Shown here piece after piece: positions 44,037 through 53,754 of a DNA stretch of 64,000 nt. This DNA comes from Rhinopithecus roxellana (Eukaryota > Chordata > Mammalia > Primates > Cercopithecidae). Each line of letters starts with the position of its first letter. Within the stretch, counting starts at the first letter, position 1. A program made the translations under genes and the position numbers. The notes under the pieces were generated by a model, which was not told the DNA's origin, did not search any database, and saw nothing but the letters and a program-made list of their open reading frames with translations. Location: assembly GCF_007565055.1 (NCBI RefSeq), contig NC_044560.1, positions 86,681,295 through 86,745,294 of the forward strand, given 5' to 3'.

Positions 44037-44328
44037 TTTGTTTTTTTGAGATGGAGTTTCCCCTCTTGTCGCCAAGCTGGAATGCAGTGGCATGATCTCT
44101 GCCCACTGCAACCTCCGCCTCCCGGGTTCAAGCGACTCTCCTGCCTCAGTCTACTGAGTAGCTGGGATTATAGGCACCCGCCCCCACACCTGGCTAATTT
44201 TTGTATTTCTAGTAGAGACGGGGTTTCACCATGTTGGCCAGGCTGGTCTTGAACTCCTGACCTCAGGTGATCCACCCGTCTCAGCCTCCCAAAGTGCTGC
44301 GATTTCAGGTGTAAGCCACCGTGCCCTG
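44037..44328 (-). mobile_element. Alu
   Basis: T-run, gagatggagtttcccctctt, ending ccgtgccctgcc. TSD c(c)agggtacagtt on both sides. 44330-44645 downstream is unique. Confidence 0.93.
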
Positions 44329-44651
44329 CCCAGGGTACAGTTGAGTATGTGCAAGTGTGTATGGTATGTGTCCCTCACAATTCATTTAGGCCCAAAGGTG
44401 ACACAGGACAAGGACAATCCCATATGGGGTTCTCAGGGTAGAAGTCAAGTCTCCCCTGTCACACTGGGAGGCCCCTGAGAGACTTCTCCACCCATCGGGT
44501 CGCCAGGCACAGCAGTCTAAATTCTTCAGTGTCTTTCCCCAAAATCACCTCCCTAGCTCCTAGTCCAGGACCCTACTCAAAAGAGGAGCTCAGATGGTAT
44601 GGAAAAGAGGCCACCAAACAACAGGTAGAAGAAAAACACATACTCAAGAAA

Positions 44652-44675
44652 TTTAATTCTCTGCCCCAGTTTATT
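44652..44675 (-). terminator. C1orf216: Candidate polyadenylation signal of C1orf216
   Basis: On the minus strand AATAAA (44675-44670) is followed 12 bases later by ATTAAA (44657-44652), and then by a GT-rich run read as GAGTATGTGTTTTTCTTC just downstream. That is the usual hexamer plus downstream-element arrangement. A weaker alternative AATAAA lies at 46258-46253, only about 160 bases after the stop codon, inside CA-rich DNA. Confidence 0.55.
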
Positions 44676-45854
44676 CATCTTGCGTTGGTCCAAAGGCGGG
44701 GTTTACACACTCAATATGCAAGCGCTACAGACAAAAAGTCTTCAGGGCCCACCCCTCACCCCCACTCCCTGGATCTTTCACTCATCCACCTGTCAGGGAT
44801 GAAACTCTTTAGAGATAGACAGGAAGAGCCCCCCACTTTGCTGATAGGGAGACTGAGGGCCAGAGGCTGCATCAGTGACTTCCATGCCACTGTTCACCCA
44901 CCAGTGTCCCCTCTTCATACCACTGCTCACCCACCAGGATCTTGCACTCTCTTGGCTCCCAGGAACAAAACAGAGAGCTCAGCTACCTTAGTCATTGGTT
45001 CTTTCCAAGACTCACCCACTCTGTAACTCACGGAGCCTGCCAATCCCTGTTTGAAGGGCCATGCAGTGAAAGAAGGGGTTAAAATTCAGCATCCTAAGCA
45101 TTTCCAGAGGCTTAGGCTGACACTGTCCCCTTCCCATCCCAGAAAGCCAACCTCTGGCTCCTCCTGACAGTCCGACTTCAGAGAAATGAACCAAACCAAT
45201 TCAACATCCAATGCTTCTAAAGCCAGAGAGGCACAGCAAGGTAGAGGCAGAGACAGGGAAGCGATATTTTCCTCATCAGCTTTGGAACATCTTGTCTGTT
45301 CCTTGCAGGCTTATTAACATACATTGCTTTTCATCAGAAGCTTAAATCAACAGGGTTTGCAACAGCTCCTTTCCCAGTGGAGAGGTGGTTTGTTTGGGAA
45401 CTGGTATTTTAGAATTCCCGTTCTCCTATTCTTCACAGGGTTCCACTATTACCATCTCCCCTGTCCTCATCTCCCATGTGCCCAAAGGCAGAGTTCAAGA
45501 GGGACAGTCCCCTATGTCCTTCTCTGTCCCCACCCCCACCATCATCTCCATCACTACTCCCAGTTCCCCTTCCTGATATCAGTTCTCCACCCACTGCCAG
45601 ACAAAATTGCAGCCAAAATGCCATGGCAGGCCAGAGCAGCCACTAAACCTCCTACAAGCAAAGCCAACATCAGGGACAATAGCCTCAGCTGAGCAAGTGT
45701 GGGTTAAGTGAGGGAAAGGAGAGGTGGCCTGGGAAATCCCAGGAGAATGGGTCAGCCACAACCCTCAGATAAATGACAGCATGCTAGCTCTCTGTCTCCA
45801 GGGAACAGTGGGACCCAGTGGAGAAGAAGGGCTGCGGTAGGCCATGAGGAACAC

Positions 45855-46400
45855 AAGGTGTGGGTGGATACCCCACAGTGCAGCTGGATATGTATTTGCA
45901 CGTACCTGCTCATGAGTCTGCCTGCAAACACACATGCTAACATACACCTCCCATGCCTGCAGCCACACACGTGCACCCCTGCACACACAAGGGCTCCCTC
46001 ACATACACCCAACACAAGCCTGCACACTCAAACTCACTCATAGACACACACATCTTTTGCAAATACATCCTCACTCATGAGCATATACACACACTGCTGG
46101 GTACCTGTCTACACACGCACATACAGATTTCCTCATTCTTCTTACATACTACACACACACGTTCACTCTTACATGCTCACATATAGGTCTGCAGATAAAT
46201 TAGCTTGTGTGTGCACATGTGCACACAGCACACTTAAGCTCATTTATACATGTTTATTCACACATTCCTATACACACCAGCCTACGTGTTAGCACATACA
46301 CACTCATGCCTACCTGCAATCATGCCAGCAAATAATTATGTACTTACTAGTGCACAACCTCACACATGCCTGCAAATATACACATATACCCTTGCACACT
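45855..46400. repeat. CA-rich low-complexity DNA in the C1orf216 3' UTR
   Basis: Impure cacac/cacat run over about 540 bases on plus (TG-rich in the transcript). The small plus and minus frames here are low-complexity noise. Confidence 0.75.
46253..46258 (-). terminator. C1orf216: Alternative proximal AATAAA in the C1orf216 3' UTR
   Basis: Minus-strand AATAAA about 160 bases past the stop codon. It could give a short 3' UTR isoform. The flanks are CA-rich on plus (TG-rich on minus), which would serve as a downstream element. This is weaker than the pair near 44670 only because of its low-complexity setting. Confidence 0.25.
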
Positions 46401-46415
46401 TGTGGAGGCACACCC

Positions 46416-47105
46416 TTAGCCCTGGTCCTGGGGCCTGGATGGTGCTGCCCTCTGCTGGAGACAGCGAATAAGCTCTTTCCGGTTGTCTAGGATGGTGTCG
46501 AAGCTCTCCTGTAGTCGGGACTGCTGGTCAATCAACTGATGCTGCAGGCCCCGGATCCACTGGAGCAGTGCCAGGCGACGGTACATCACCAAGTGCACGT
46601 GGTGCTTTTCTTTCTCCTGCTCTTTGTAGCGCTCCTGGGCTTGTAAGTGCTGCACAGCCTGGGCCACTGAGGGCAGAAGGGGATCGGGAGGGCCAAGGCC
46701 TCGCAGGGTCCCACAGGCAGGCTCAGGACTGCTGCTAGGGCTGTCGATACTCAGGGAACTGCTGGCATAGCCGTTGTCCTCCAGAGGGGAGCAGACTGTG
46801 CCAGCACCGCCCATCTTCTCAGGCTCAGCCCCGGGAATCTCTGCCCCCTCTGGGGGGCTGCGCACCCCTTCCTCAGGGGATCCAGGGGCCTGGAAGGCCT
46901 GGTTGTCAGAGGGCGACTCAGAGGAGCTCCTCCTCAGGATAGGTTCCACTCTGCCTGGCATCCCATGCCAATTCTCATTAGCATCCTTGGCACTTGCCAT
47001 GAAGTTGGAGTTGTTGTCTGGTTGGAGCTCAGGCTGACATACTCCAGGAGGTGGGTCCCCCAGGAATTGGCCCCCCTCAGCTAGCCCTGGCTGGATGGCA
47101 AACAT
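46416..47105 (-). CDS. C1orf216: C1orf216 (UPF0500 family protein), complete 229-codon CDS in one exon
   Basis: The translation is recognisable as the C1orf216/UPF0500 protein of mammals. It starts MFAIQPGLAEGG and ends with PSRPQDQG before a TAA at 46418-46416. Length is 229 residues, matching what I recall for the human protein. Residues 1-145 are rich in Pro, Ser, Gly and Glu and look disordered, with Ser clusters at 59-64 and 116-126. Residues about 147-218 are charged and helical (QERYKEQEKEKHHVH, then LQHQLIDQQSRLQESF), a likely coiled coil. No catalytic motif, signal peptide or membrane segment is seen, and I know of no established molecular function. The start is placed at 47105 because a pyrimidine-rich acceptor ending in CAG lies 6 bases upstream (junction 47111/47110). 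An in-frame ATG at 47216 falls in intron sequence. The start context is weak (C at -3, T at +4). No frameshift or premature stop is present. Confidence 0.95.
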   Translation of the reverse strand: MFAIQPGLAEGGQFLGDPPPGVCQPELQPDNNSNFMASAKDANENWHGMPGRVEPILRRSSSESPSDNQAFQAPGSPEEGVRSPPEGAEIPGAEPEKMGGAGTVCSPLEDNGYASSSLSIDSPSSSPEPACGTLRGLGPPDPLLPSVAQAVQHLQAQERYKEQEKEKHHVHLVMYRRLALLQWIRGLQHQLIDQQSRLQESFDTILDNRKELIRCLQQRAAPSRPQDQG

Positions 47106-47229
47106 CTGGTCTGTAAAGGGAAAGCAGGAGACTGAGTCACAGTAGGACAGGGTGAGGTGCCTGAAGTCAGGGCAACTTAGCTGCAGGGACAAGGCTGAAA
47201 GCAAGAGCCCGACCACTCCCTGTCAAGCC

Positions 47230-48510
47230 CTTTCTCGACTCTGGTGACACTTCCCTTCACGGTTTTCATCCTCCCTGTCTACCTGTTCATTCTTAGTCTC
47301 CTGCAGAGGGTTTTTCCTCAGTTCTCAGAGCCAGGCTGTTTTCTGATTTTCCACATTTCTCTCCAGAGGACCTCATTCTCTGCTGTAGCTTCAAGGACCA
47401 TCATATGCTGATGACTCTCAGATCTGTCTTCAGCCCAGATCTAACTGCTATCCAACCCTGCAACCAATCATAGGCTCCTCAAATTCTACATAACCAGTCT
47501 GGGTGCAGTGGCTCATGCCTGTAATCACAGCACTTTGGGAGGCCGAGGCAGGCAGATCACCTGAGGTCAGAAGTTTGAGACTAGACTGGCCAACATGGTG
47601 AAACCCCATCTCTACTAAAAATACAAAAATTAGCCAGGCATAGTGACAGGCACCTGTAATCCCAGCTATTTGGGAGGCTGAGGCATGGCAAGTGCTTGAA
47701 CCCAGGAGGCAGAGGTTGTAGCGAACTGAGATTGTGCCACTGCACTCCAGCCTGGGTGACAGAGTGAGACTTCATCCCCCTACACCCCTCGCCCCCCACA
47801 ACCAAAATTCTACATAACCAAACAAGGTCTCCTTCAGTATCCTCAGCAAGATGGCTCCGCCCTCCATCCAGAAGGCTAGGAGCATCCTGGGCTCCTCACT
47901 CTCCTTCCTTCTCCCATCTCATTGATAACCACATTCTGACCATTCTTCCTCTTCCAGGCCATTTCTGACCTGGATTATCGCCTCGGCCTTTTCACTGATC
48001 TCTCTGCCTCCAGTTAAAAATGTAAATTTCACTTGTCACCACTCAGAATGCCCTCCCTGAACTCCTGCTAAACCTCTATGTGGCCTACAAGGCCCTGTTT
48101 GATCTGGCCTCTGCTCACCCTTCCATACCTGCCTTTTGCCACGCTGCCCCTCCCATCATAGCAAACTGCCCAGAGATCTCAAAACACACCATTGTTCTTC
48201 TTACAGGATTCCTTTGGCCTACAATATCCTTCCTCTCCCCTCCCCTCAAAGCTCCTCCCTTCTCCACCCAGCAAATTCCTTTTTGTACTTCAAAATCAGC
48301 TGTAATATCCTCATGTCTCCATGTACCTATGTCTCTGAAGCTGTCTTCATACTGCCCCAATCAGTATTACATAAACAAGCACAGTTAGTTATGCCTTCCT
48401 CTGGGTCCCCACTGCCCTGGGTACACACTGTCATATCCAACTTTGTGTCTGTCCCTGGCATACATGGTCGACGATCAGTGAATGTCTATTTAACTGGCAT
48501 TTTTGGTTTG
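47230..48510 (+). mobile_element. L2 LINE relic in the C1orf216 intron, split by an Alu
   Basis: gctgatgactctcagatctg, ttcagcccagatctaactgc, then acctggattatcgcctcggc, acaaggccctgtttgatctg and ctgcccctcccatcatagca. Over 900 bases of L2 in order, antisense to the gene. Confidence 0.8.
47497..47804 (+). mobile_element. Alu with C-rich decayed tail
   Basis: Starts gtctgggtgcagtggctcat. Perfect 16-base TSD aaattctacataacca (47481-47496 and 47805-47820). The tail is atccccctacacccctcgcc, not poly-A. Confidence 0.94.
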
Positions 48511-49379
48511 TGGCAATGATCTTGTAATAGCAGTTTGTAATCTAGCTTGGACCTCCCCTATATATCCTCCATCATATTCGCCAGAGTCAGCCAGCATTAG
48601 AGCCCGGAACCAGGCTCTCTGTGCATACAGGTACTTGCTAAGCGAGTGAATGGGAGAAGAGACTGCAGTGAACTTCCATGCTCAGGAAGCTACTCCCGAC
48701 TCCCCAGGGCTGGAAGAGCTGGGTTCGGTTCCCTCTCCTACCCCAGCCAGGGAGCCCAGCCTTCCCCTGTGAGAAGCTTTTCTTCTGAGCCTGCCCCCTT
48801 CCCTCCCAATGCCTCTGGAACACGGCCACTATCTTGTGTCCCTGTCCCTAGCTTGCTCCATCCTGAGGCCCTGGAGGGCGGGCATACCACATCACTCTTC
48901 TCTCCTCCATAACCTGCTTCTAACCAAAATTAGGGGTTGAATTGACAAAGGGATTCTACTGACCAAACAGCACTGGGATTAGAACAATTTAAGAGCATAA
49001 AGAGGAAGGATATTGTAAGTGGAGCCAGCACTGGGAGGCGCTCCATAGGTGGCATGGACTCTCCCCACCCCTAGCAATAGGCAGAAGTCCTGGGGAGAAG
49101 GGTGTAGGAACAGTTCCTTTGTAATCACCCTCTAAGCAAGCCTTGTGGGAAGGTGCCTACACATGTCCCCTCGCACCAATTTTTAATTTTTCCTATACTT
49201 GGATGGGGCCATGAAGGAAGCTGGGATGGGGTGGGGGGGGCGCTAGGGATCACAGGGTTCTCAGATATAGTAAAACAGGAACCCCGACACCCCAGGACTA
49301 GGTCTCCGCCCAAATAGGAGGGGAGTGGAAGACCACCCCAGGAGGCACAGACCATCCTTCCCTAGTCTCCTCGAAGGAG
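48511..49379. other. Unique intronic DNA, no exon seen
   Basis: No repeat family recognised; short G9 run at 49229-49240. Confidence 0.4.
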
Positions 49380-49770
49380 GCCGCTGTGACTCCCCGCTTC
49401 CCGCGGCTGGGCCCCAAGCCCCCCGCCTCAGACTCACGGCCTAGAGGCGCCCGCTCCGGCGCGTCTGGCTCTGGCTCCGCCCGGCCCTGGTGGTGTCTAG
49501 TCCCTGGGCTGGGGGTTCCTCGGCCTGGGCGTCTCCGCGGTCCAAGCGTGGGTGCGGGGTTCCCGGGCAGCGCGCCCAGCCCCAGGCCCGGACTGCGGAG
49601 TCAGGCGGCGTCTGCGCGGCGGGGCGGGGCGTAGCGGCCGAGCCCACGTGGGCCGGTTCGGTTTTCCGCGGAGCCGCGCGCCAGGTTCTGCGCCGGAACC
49701 GCCTCGCCCCCGCGCGGGGCCGCGTTGACCCAGGCCTTTCAGGTCCGGTGCTCTCTCCTATTGGCGTTCA
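49380..49770 (-). promoter_or_regulatory. C1orf216: CpG-island promoter and first non-coding exon of C1orf216
   Basis: A strongly GC- and CpG-rich block sits at the 5' end of C1orf216. It contains GC boxes (ggggcggggc at 49621-49630 and neighbours) and a perfect 12-bp palindromic E-box, gcccacgtgggc (49642-49653), of the USF/MYC/TFE type. A CCAAT box is readable on minus (attgg at 49760-49764). No TATA box is seen. On the minus strand the order CCAAT, then E-box, then GC boxes, then donor at 49437 fits a start site at about 49600-49640 and a first exon of about 160-200 bases. The exact start cannot be read from sequence. Confidence 0.7.
49642..49653. promoter_or_regulatory. Palindromic CACGTG E-box in the C1orf216 promoter
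   Basis: The 12-base perfect palindrome gcccacgtgggc lies just upstream of the inferred start. CACGTG is bound by USF, MYC/MAX and MiT/TFE proteins; which one acts here cannot be told. Confidence 0.45.
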
Positions 49771-50212
49771 CTCCTGGGCCCTTCCCATCAGTTCACCTCA
49801 CTGCAGACACCGGGCCATTTTCAAGTGAAATCTGATTAGTCACCACCTTCCGGCTTTAAACTCCTCTATGGCTTCCCCACAGCCGGGACAACCCCTAAGG
49901 CAGCAGCCGCGGGGCTCTGCTCGTCCTGCCCTGCGTCTGCCTCTCCGGCTTTTTCCTCTACCCTCTCTCTCCGCAGCTACCCTCCCGCACGCCCCTTTCC
50001 GCCACGGGGCTTTGGCACGCACGGTTCCCTCGGTCTAGCATTCTCTTCCCCCTCTCGATTAATCCTATTTCAGCTCTCTTCTCGGAGAAATCTCTGACTC
50101 CCTAGATCTCAATCGTTCCCCCTTGTATGTCAGGGCACGTTCCTTTTCTTCACAGCATTTATCACAATTTGGAATTATATATTCCTTTTTGTGCTTACTT
50201 GACTAAAGTCAC
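49771..50212 (+). mobile_element. GC-rich L2 relic abutting the C1orf216 promoter
   Basis: gattagtcaccaccttccgg, ctcctctatggcttcccc, ttctcggagaaatctctgac and cttcacagcatttatcacaa follow L2 3' order. Several CpGs remain, unlike most old repeats. Confidence 0.65.
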
Positions 50213-50216
50213 TGAG

Positions 50217-50520
50217 ACCGGGCGCGGTGGCTCACGCCTGTAATCCCAGCACTTTGGAAGGCCGAGGCCGGCGGATCACCTGAGGTCAGGAGTTCGAGAC
50301 CAGCCTGGCTGGCCAACATGGTGAAACACCGTCTCTACTAAAAATACAAAAATTAGCTGGGCGTGGTGGCGGGCGCCTGTAATCCCAGGTACTCGGGAGG
50401 CTGAGGCAGGAGAATCGCTTGAACCCCGGAGGTGGAGGTTGCAGTGAGCCAAGACTGTACCACTGCACTCCAGCCTGGGCAACAGAGTGGGACTCTGTCT
50501 CAAAAAAAAAAAAAAAAAAG
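50217..50520 (+). mobile_element. Alu
   Basis: Starts gaccgggcgcggtggctcac; A18 then gagagagagaaag. 50525-51178 is unique, no gene seen. Confidence 0.93.
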
Positions 50521-51179
50521 AGAGAGAGAAAGAAGGAGATCCCGCCTGGGACAGGGCACAGGGCTGATGTCCTGTACCTGGAATGGGGGCTCTCCACAGG
50601 ACACAGAGCCCATCCATGACGCCTGTGCAGTAGGCACCAGTGCTTTTGCCCAGGTGAGGAGGAACAAGGTTATAAAAAAGGGTCCTGGCTTCCAAACTCC
50701 AGTGAATTCTTCTCAGAGCTCCACTCTACTGAAGCTTGATCCCCCTCTTTTGCACCCTGGGGAAATGTGAAGTTGGGGACCCTGTTTGGAATAAGAGAAC
50801 AGAGTTCAGTAATTGCTGACCCTAATATATGAGTTACCCTCTTCCAGTTTCAACTTGATTCCAAGTCACCATTCTGCAACCTAGAGACTAACTGGCAAAT
50901 TGAATCACACCAAGAAATCCTATATGCAAAAACAGGGAAGATGGAAAAGAAATTTTTATGATTATGATGACTATTTTAAGAGGGAAAAGGAAATAAGAAG
51001 AAGGCAGAAGTAATTCAAACTTTGCACACCCCTCCAGCTAAGAAAATACAGGTGGAGATGTCAGCCTCATTTCTACAAAACATCAGATCCTGTAGCCTAA
51101 GTTCTCTCCCTTCCCTTATCCACTTCAGGTTCCCCTGGCCTTCAGCCTAGGGTGACCCAAATCCAAATCCTCACTGTTT

Positions 51180-51476
51180 CTTTTTTTTTTTTTTTTTTGA
51201 GATGTAGTCTCACTCTGTCGCCTAGGCTGGAGTGCAGTGGTGCAATCTCGGCTCACCGCAACCTCTGCCTCTCGGGTTCAAGCGATTCTCTTGCCTCAGC
51301 CTCCCGAGTGGCTGGGATTACAAGTGTATGCATCATGTCAGCTAATTTTTGTATTTTTAGTAGAGTCGGGGTTTCACCATGTTGGTCAGGTTGGTCTTGA
51401 TCTCCTGACCTGGTGATCCACCCACCTCAGCCTCCCAAAGTGCTGGGATTACAGGCGTGAGCCACTATGCCCGGCC
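51180..51476 (-). mobile_element. Alu
   Basis: Poly-T of 18, gagatgtagtctcactctgt, ending tatgcccggcc. TSD ccaaatcctcact on both sides. 51480-52113 is unique apart from the candidate exon. Confidence 0.93.
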
Positions 51477-51654
51477 CAAATCCTCACTCTTACAGGCTCT
51501 CAGCTTTGGTGATCTAGGGTTACGCAGTTCTCCCCAGACCACAGAGCCATAAAGTCATCAATTGTTTGTTCTGCCCAGAATAGCCTTTCTCTGCCTCTGT
51601 CTGGACTCTGTCTCTCCCAGCTTAACCATATGGGTCAAATGAAAGCCTGAAGAA

Positions 51655-51711
51655 TCAAGGGATAGGAACTCCACTCCAGGTGAGCCAGTCGGAGTCCTTC
51701 TCTGGGATCTT
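51655..51711 (-). other. Candidate terminal coding exon (possible alternative CLSPN 3' end)
   Basis: On minus, a pyrimidine-rich stretch ending TTTCGTTTCAG (51722-51712) is followed by an open frame of 18 codons plus TGA, KIPEKDSDWLTWSGVPIP. The setting is non-repetitive and lies about 2 kb upstream of the C1orf216 promoter on the same strand. In human, CLSPN lies upstream in this orientation and I recall longer isoforms ending close to C1orf216. The peptide is too short to assign, and no AATAAA was seen between 51655 and 50520. It may be a chance acceptor. Confidence 0.25.
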
Positions 51712-52113
51712 CTGAAACGAAATTAAAGGAAGATGAGGCAGGGAAGAAACAGAGATGAGAGACAGAACTTCTGATAATGTTGCAGACTCTGTTTCCTGAA
51801 TCTAAATTTATAGTTTTGTGTGCCTTATTTTGCCAAGCCTAACTTGAGTGGAATTCTTTCACCAACAATCAAAAGAATGCTGATTAATACAATAGCACAA
51901 GGTAGTGACTCCAGGGTCTCTGGTTCCACTCACCCACCTCTCAACCCTTATTAGGTAGCAGTAACTCCCTTTCTCCTTGAGAGCCATTATCAGTCCAGTC
52001 TACACTGTGACCACCCCTTTCTATTCCTCTAGTACTACCAGGAGCCTGAAATCCAAGAGAATCATCTTTGTGTTTCTTGGTTAGAAACATTCCTCCCACG
52101 ATGCTATCACCAT

Positions 52114-52409
52114 CTTTTTTTTTTTTTCCAAGACAGTTTCACTCTGTCACCCAGGGTGGAGTGCAGTGGCGCAATCTCAGCTCACTGCAACTTCTGCCTC
52201 CCAGGTTCAAGCCATTCTCCTGCCTCAGCCTCCTGAGTAGCTGGGATTACAGGCGCGTGCCATCACACCCAACTAATTTTTGTATTTTTAGCACAGACAG
52301 GATTTCCCCATGTTGGTCAGGCTGATCTCGAACTCCTGACCTCAAATGATCCGCCCGCCTCACCCTCCCAAAGTGCTGGGATTACAGGCGTGAGCCACCA
52401 TGCCTGGCT
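52114..52409 (-). mobile_element. Alu
   Basis: T12, ccaagacagtttcactctgt, ending catgcctggct. TSD gatgctatcacc on both sides. Confidence 0.93.
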
Positions 52410-52578
52410 GATGCTATCACCTTCTGACCTGCAATACCCAGAATCTCAGAGACAGGAAGAAAACTCTTAGTCCTTTGGTACAATCATATAAGGTGCCACA
52501 ACCACTTCTACTTCTTCTTCCTATGCATCCTGGCTACAAAGGACAAAACATTATATATATTGATTTAAAGCCTATATT

Positions 52579-52886
52579 GGGCCTGGTGTGGTGGCTCACA
52601 CCTGTAATCCCAGCACTTTGGGAGGCTGAGGTGGGCGGATCACTTGAGGCTGGGAATTCGAGACCAGCCTGGCCAACATGATGAAACCCCATTTCTACGA
52701 AAAATACAAAAATTAGCCAGGCATGGTGGTGTGCATCTGCAATCCCAGCTATTCAGGAGGCTGAAGCAGGAGAATTGCTTGAATCCAAGAGGCGGAGGTT
52801 ACAGTGAGCCAAGATCGTGCCACTGCACTCTAGCCTGGGTGATAGAGTGAGACCCTGTCTCAAAAAACTAAAACTAAAAATAAAAT
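52579..52886 (+). mobile_element. Alu
   Basis: Starts ggcctggtgtggtggctcac. TSD aaagcctatattg on both sides. Confidence 0.93.
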
Positions 52887-52981
52887 AAATAAAGCCTATA
52901 TTGTGCTCTGCAGGGCAGCACCCCAGCCTGGAACAGCTGAGTCATCAATTCCATTGTTCTAAAAAGCTAGTTATTCCTCGT

Positions 52982-53265
52982 TTTTTTGAGATGGAGTCTC
53001 TCTCTGTCACCCAGGCTGGAGTGCAGTGGCATAGTCTCGGCTCACTGCAACCTCTGCCTCCTGGGTTCAAGCAATTCTCCTGCCTCAGCCTCCTGAGTAG
53101 CTGGGATTACAGGTGCCCGCCACCTGGTGAATGTTTGTATTTTTAGTAGAGACAGGGTTTCACCATGTTGGCCAGGCTGGTCTCAAACTCCTGACATCAG
53201 GTGATCTGCCCGCCTTAGCCTCCCAAAGGGCTGGGATTACAGGCGTTGAGCCACCACACCTGGCC
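52982..53265 (-). mobile_element. Alu
   Basis: T7, gagatggagtctctctctgt, ending caccacacctggcc. TSD aaagctagttattcct on both sides. Confidence 0.94.
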
Positions 53266-53342
53266 TAAAGCTAGTTATTCCTAAATAATATACCTGCTAA
53301 GTCAAATGAATTCATTTGAAGGGAATCAGATTATAGCCTCTT

Positions 53343-53460
53343 TTCCTTCCTTCCTTCCTTCCTTCCTTCCTTCCTTCCTTCCTTCCTTCCTTCCTTCCTT
53401 CCTTCCTTCCTTCCTTCCCTTTCTTTCTCTCTTTCCATCTCTCTTTCTCTCTTTCTTTCT
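53343..53460 (+). repeat. (TTCC)n then (TTCT)n microsatellite
   Basis: About 76 bases of pure ttcc (53343-53418), then impure tttc/ctct. It forms the tail side of the next Alu. Confidence 0.95.
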
Positions 53461-53754
53461 TTTTTTTTTTCTGAGACGGAGTCTTACTCTGTTGCCCAGG
53501 CTGGAGTACAGTGGTGCAATCTTCATTCACTGCAGTGTCCGCCTCCCAGGATCAAAGGATTCTCATGCTTCAGCCTCCTGAGTAGCTGAGATTACAGGCA
53601 TGTGCCACTGCACCAGGCTAATTTTTGTATTTTTAATAGAGACGGGGTTTCACTATGTTGCCCAGGCTGGTCTCAAATTCCTGGCCTCAAGTGATCTGCT
53701 CACCTCGGCCTCCCAAAGCGTTGGGATTACAGGCGTGAGCCACCGCACCCAGCC
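53461..53754 (-). mobile_element. Alu
   Basis: T10, ctgagacggagtcttactct, ending ccgcacccagcc. Confidence 0.92.

Larger units (their letters stand above)
44650..47110 (-). other. C1orf216: C1orf216 coding and 3' UTR exon (predicted limits)
   Basis: On the minus strand the exon begins at 47110, directly after CCCTTTACAG (47120-47111), five bases before the ATG. After the TAA at 46416 the 3' UTR should run about 1.77 kb to a polyadenylation site near 44650. AATAAA lies at 44675-44670 (minus), with a second hexamer ATTAAA at 44657-44652 and a GT/T-rich stretch beyond at 44630-44610. The 3' UTR carries CA-rich low-complexity DNA (about 45860-46400 on plus) and no Alu. The 3' end is inferred from signals alone. 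Confidence 0.7.
47111..49437 (-). other. C1orf216: C1orf216 intron in the 5' UTR (predicted)
   Basis: The donor is read on minus as GCC|GTGAGTC at 49438/49437, inside the CpG island. The acceptor is CCCTTTACAG ending at 47111. The roughly 2.3-kb intron holds an L2 relic (about 47230-48510) split by an Alu (47497-47804). Below the CpG island, 48510-49370 shows only unique DNA. Both splice sites match consensus but the pairing is inferred. Confidence 0.55.

Noticed and set aside
46774..47037. 87-codon plus frame antisense to C1orf216
   Set aside because: Shadow of the coding strand's GC-rich codons; C1orf216 identity fixes the real frame.
47105..47216. In-frame upstream ATG extending C1orf216 by 37 residues
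   Set aside because: The extension crosses a consensus splice acceptor (CCCTTTACAG ending at 47111), so it is intron.
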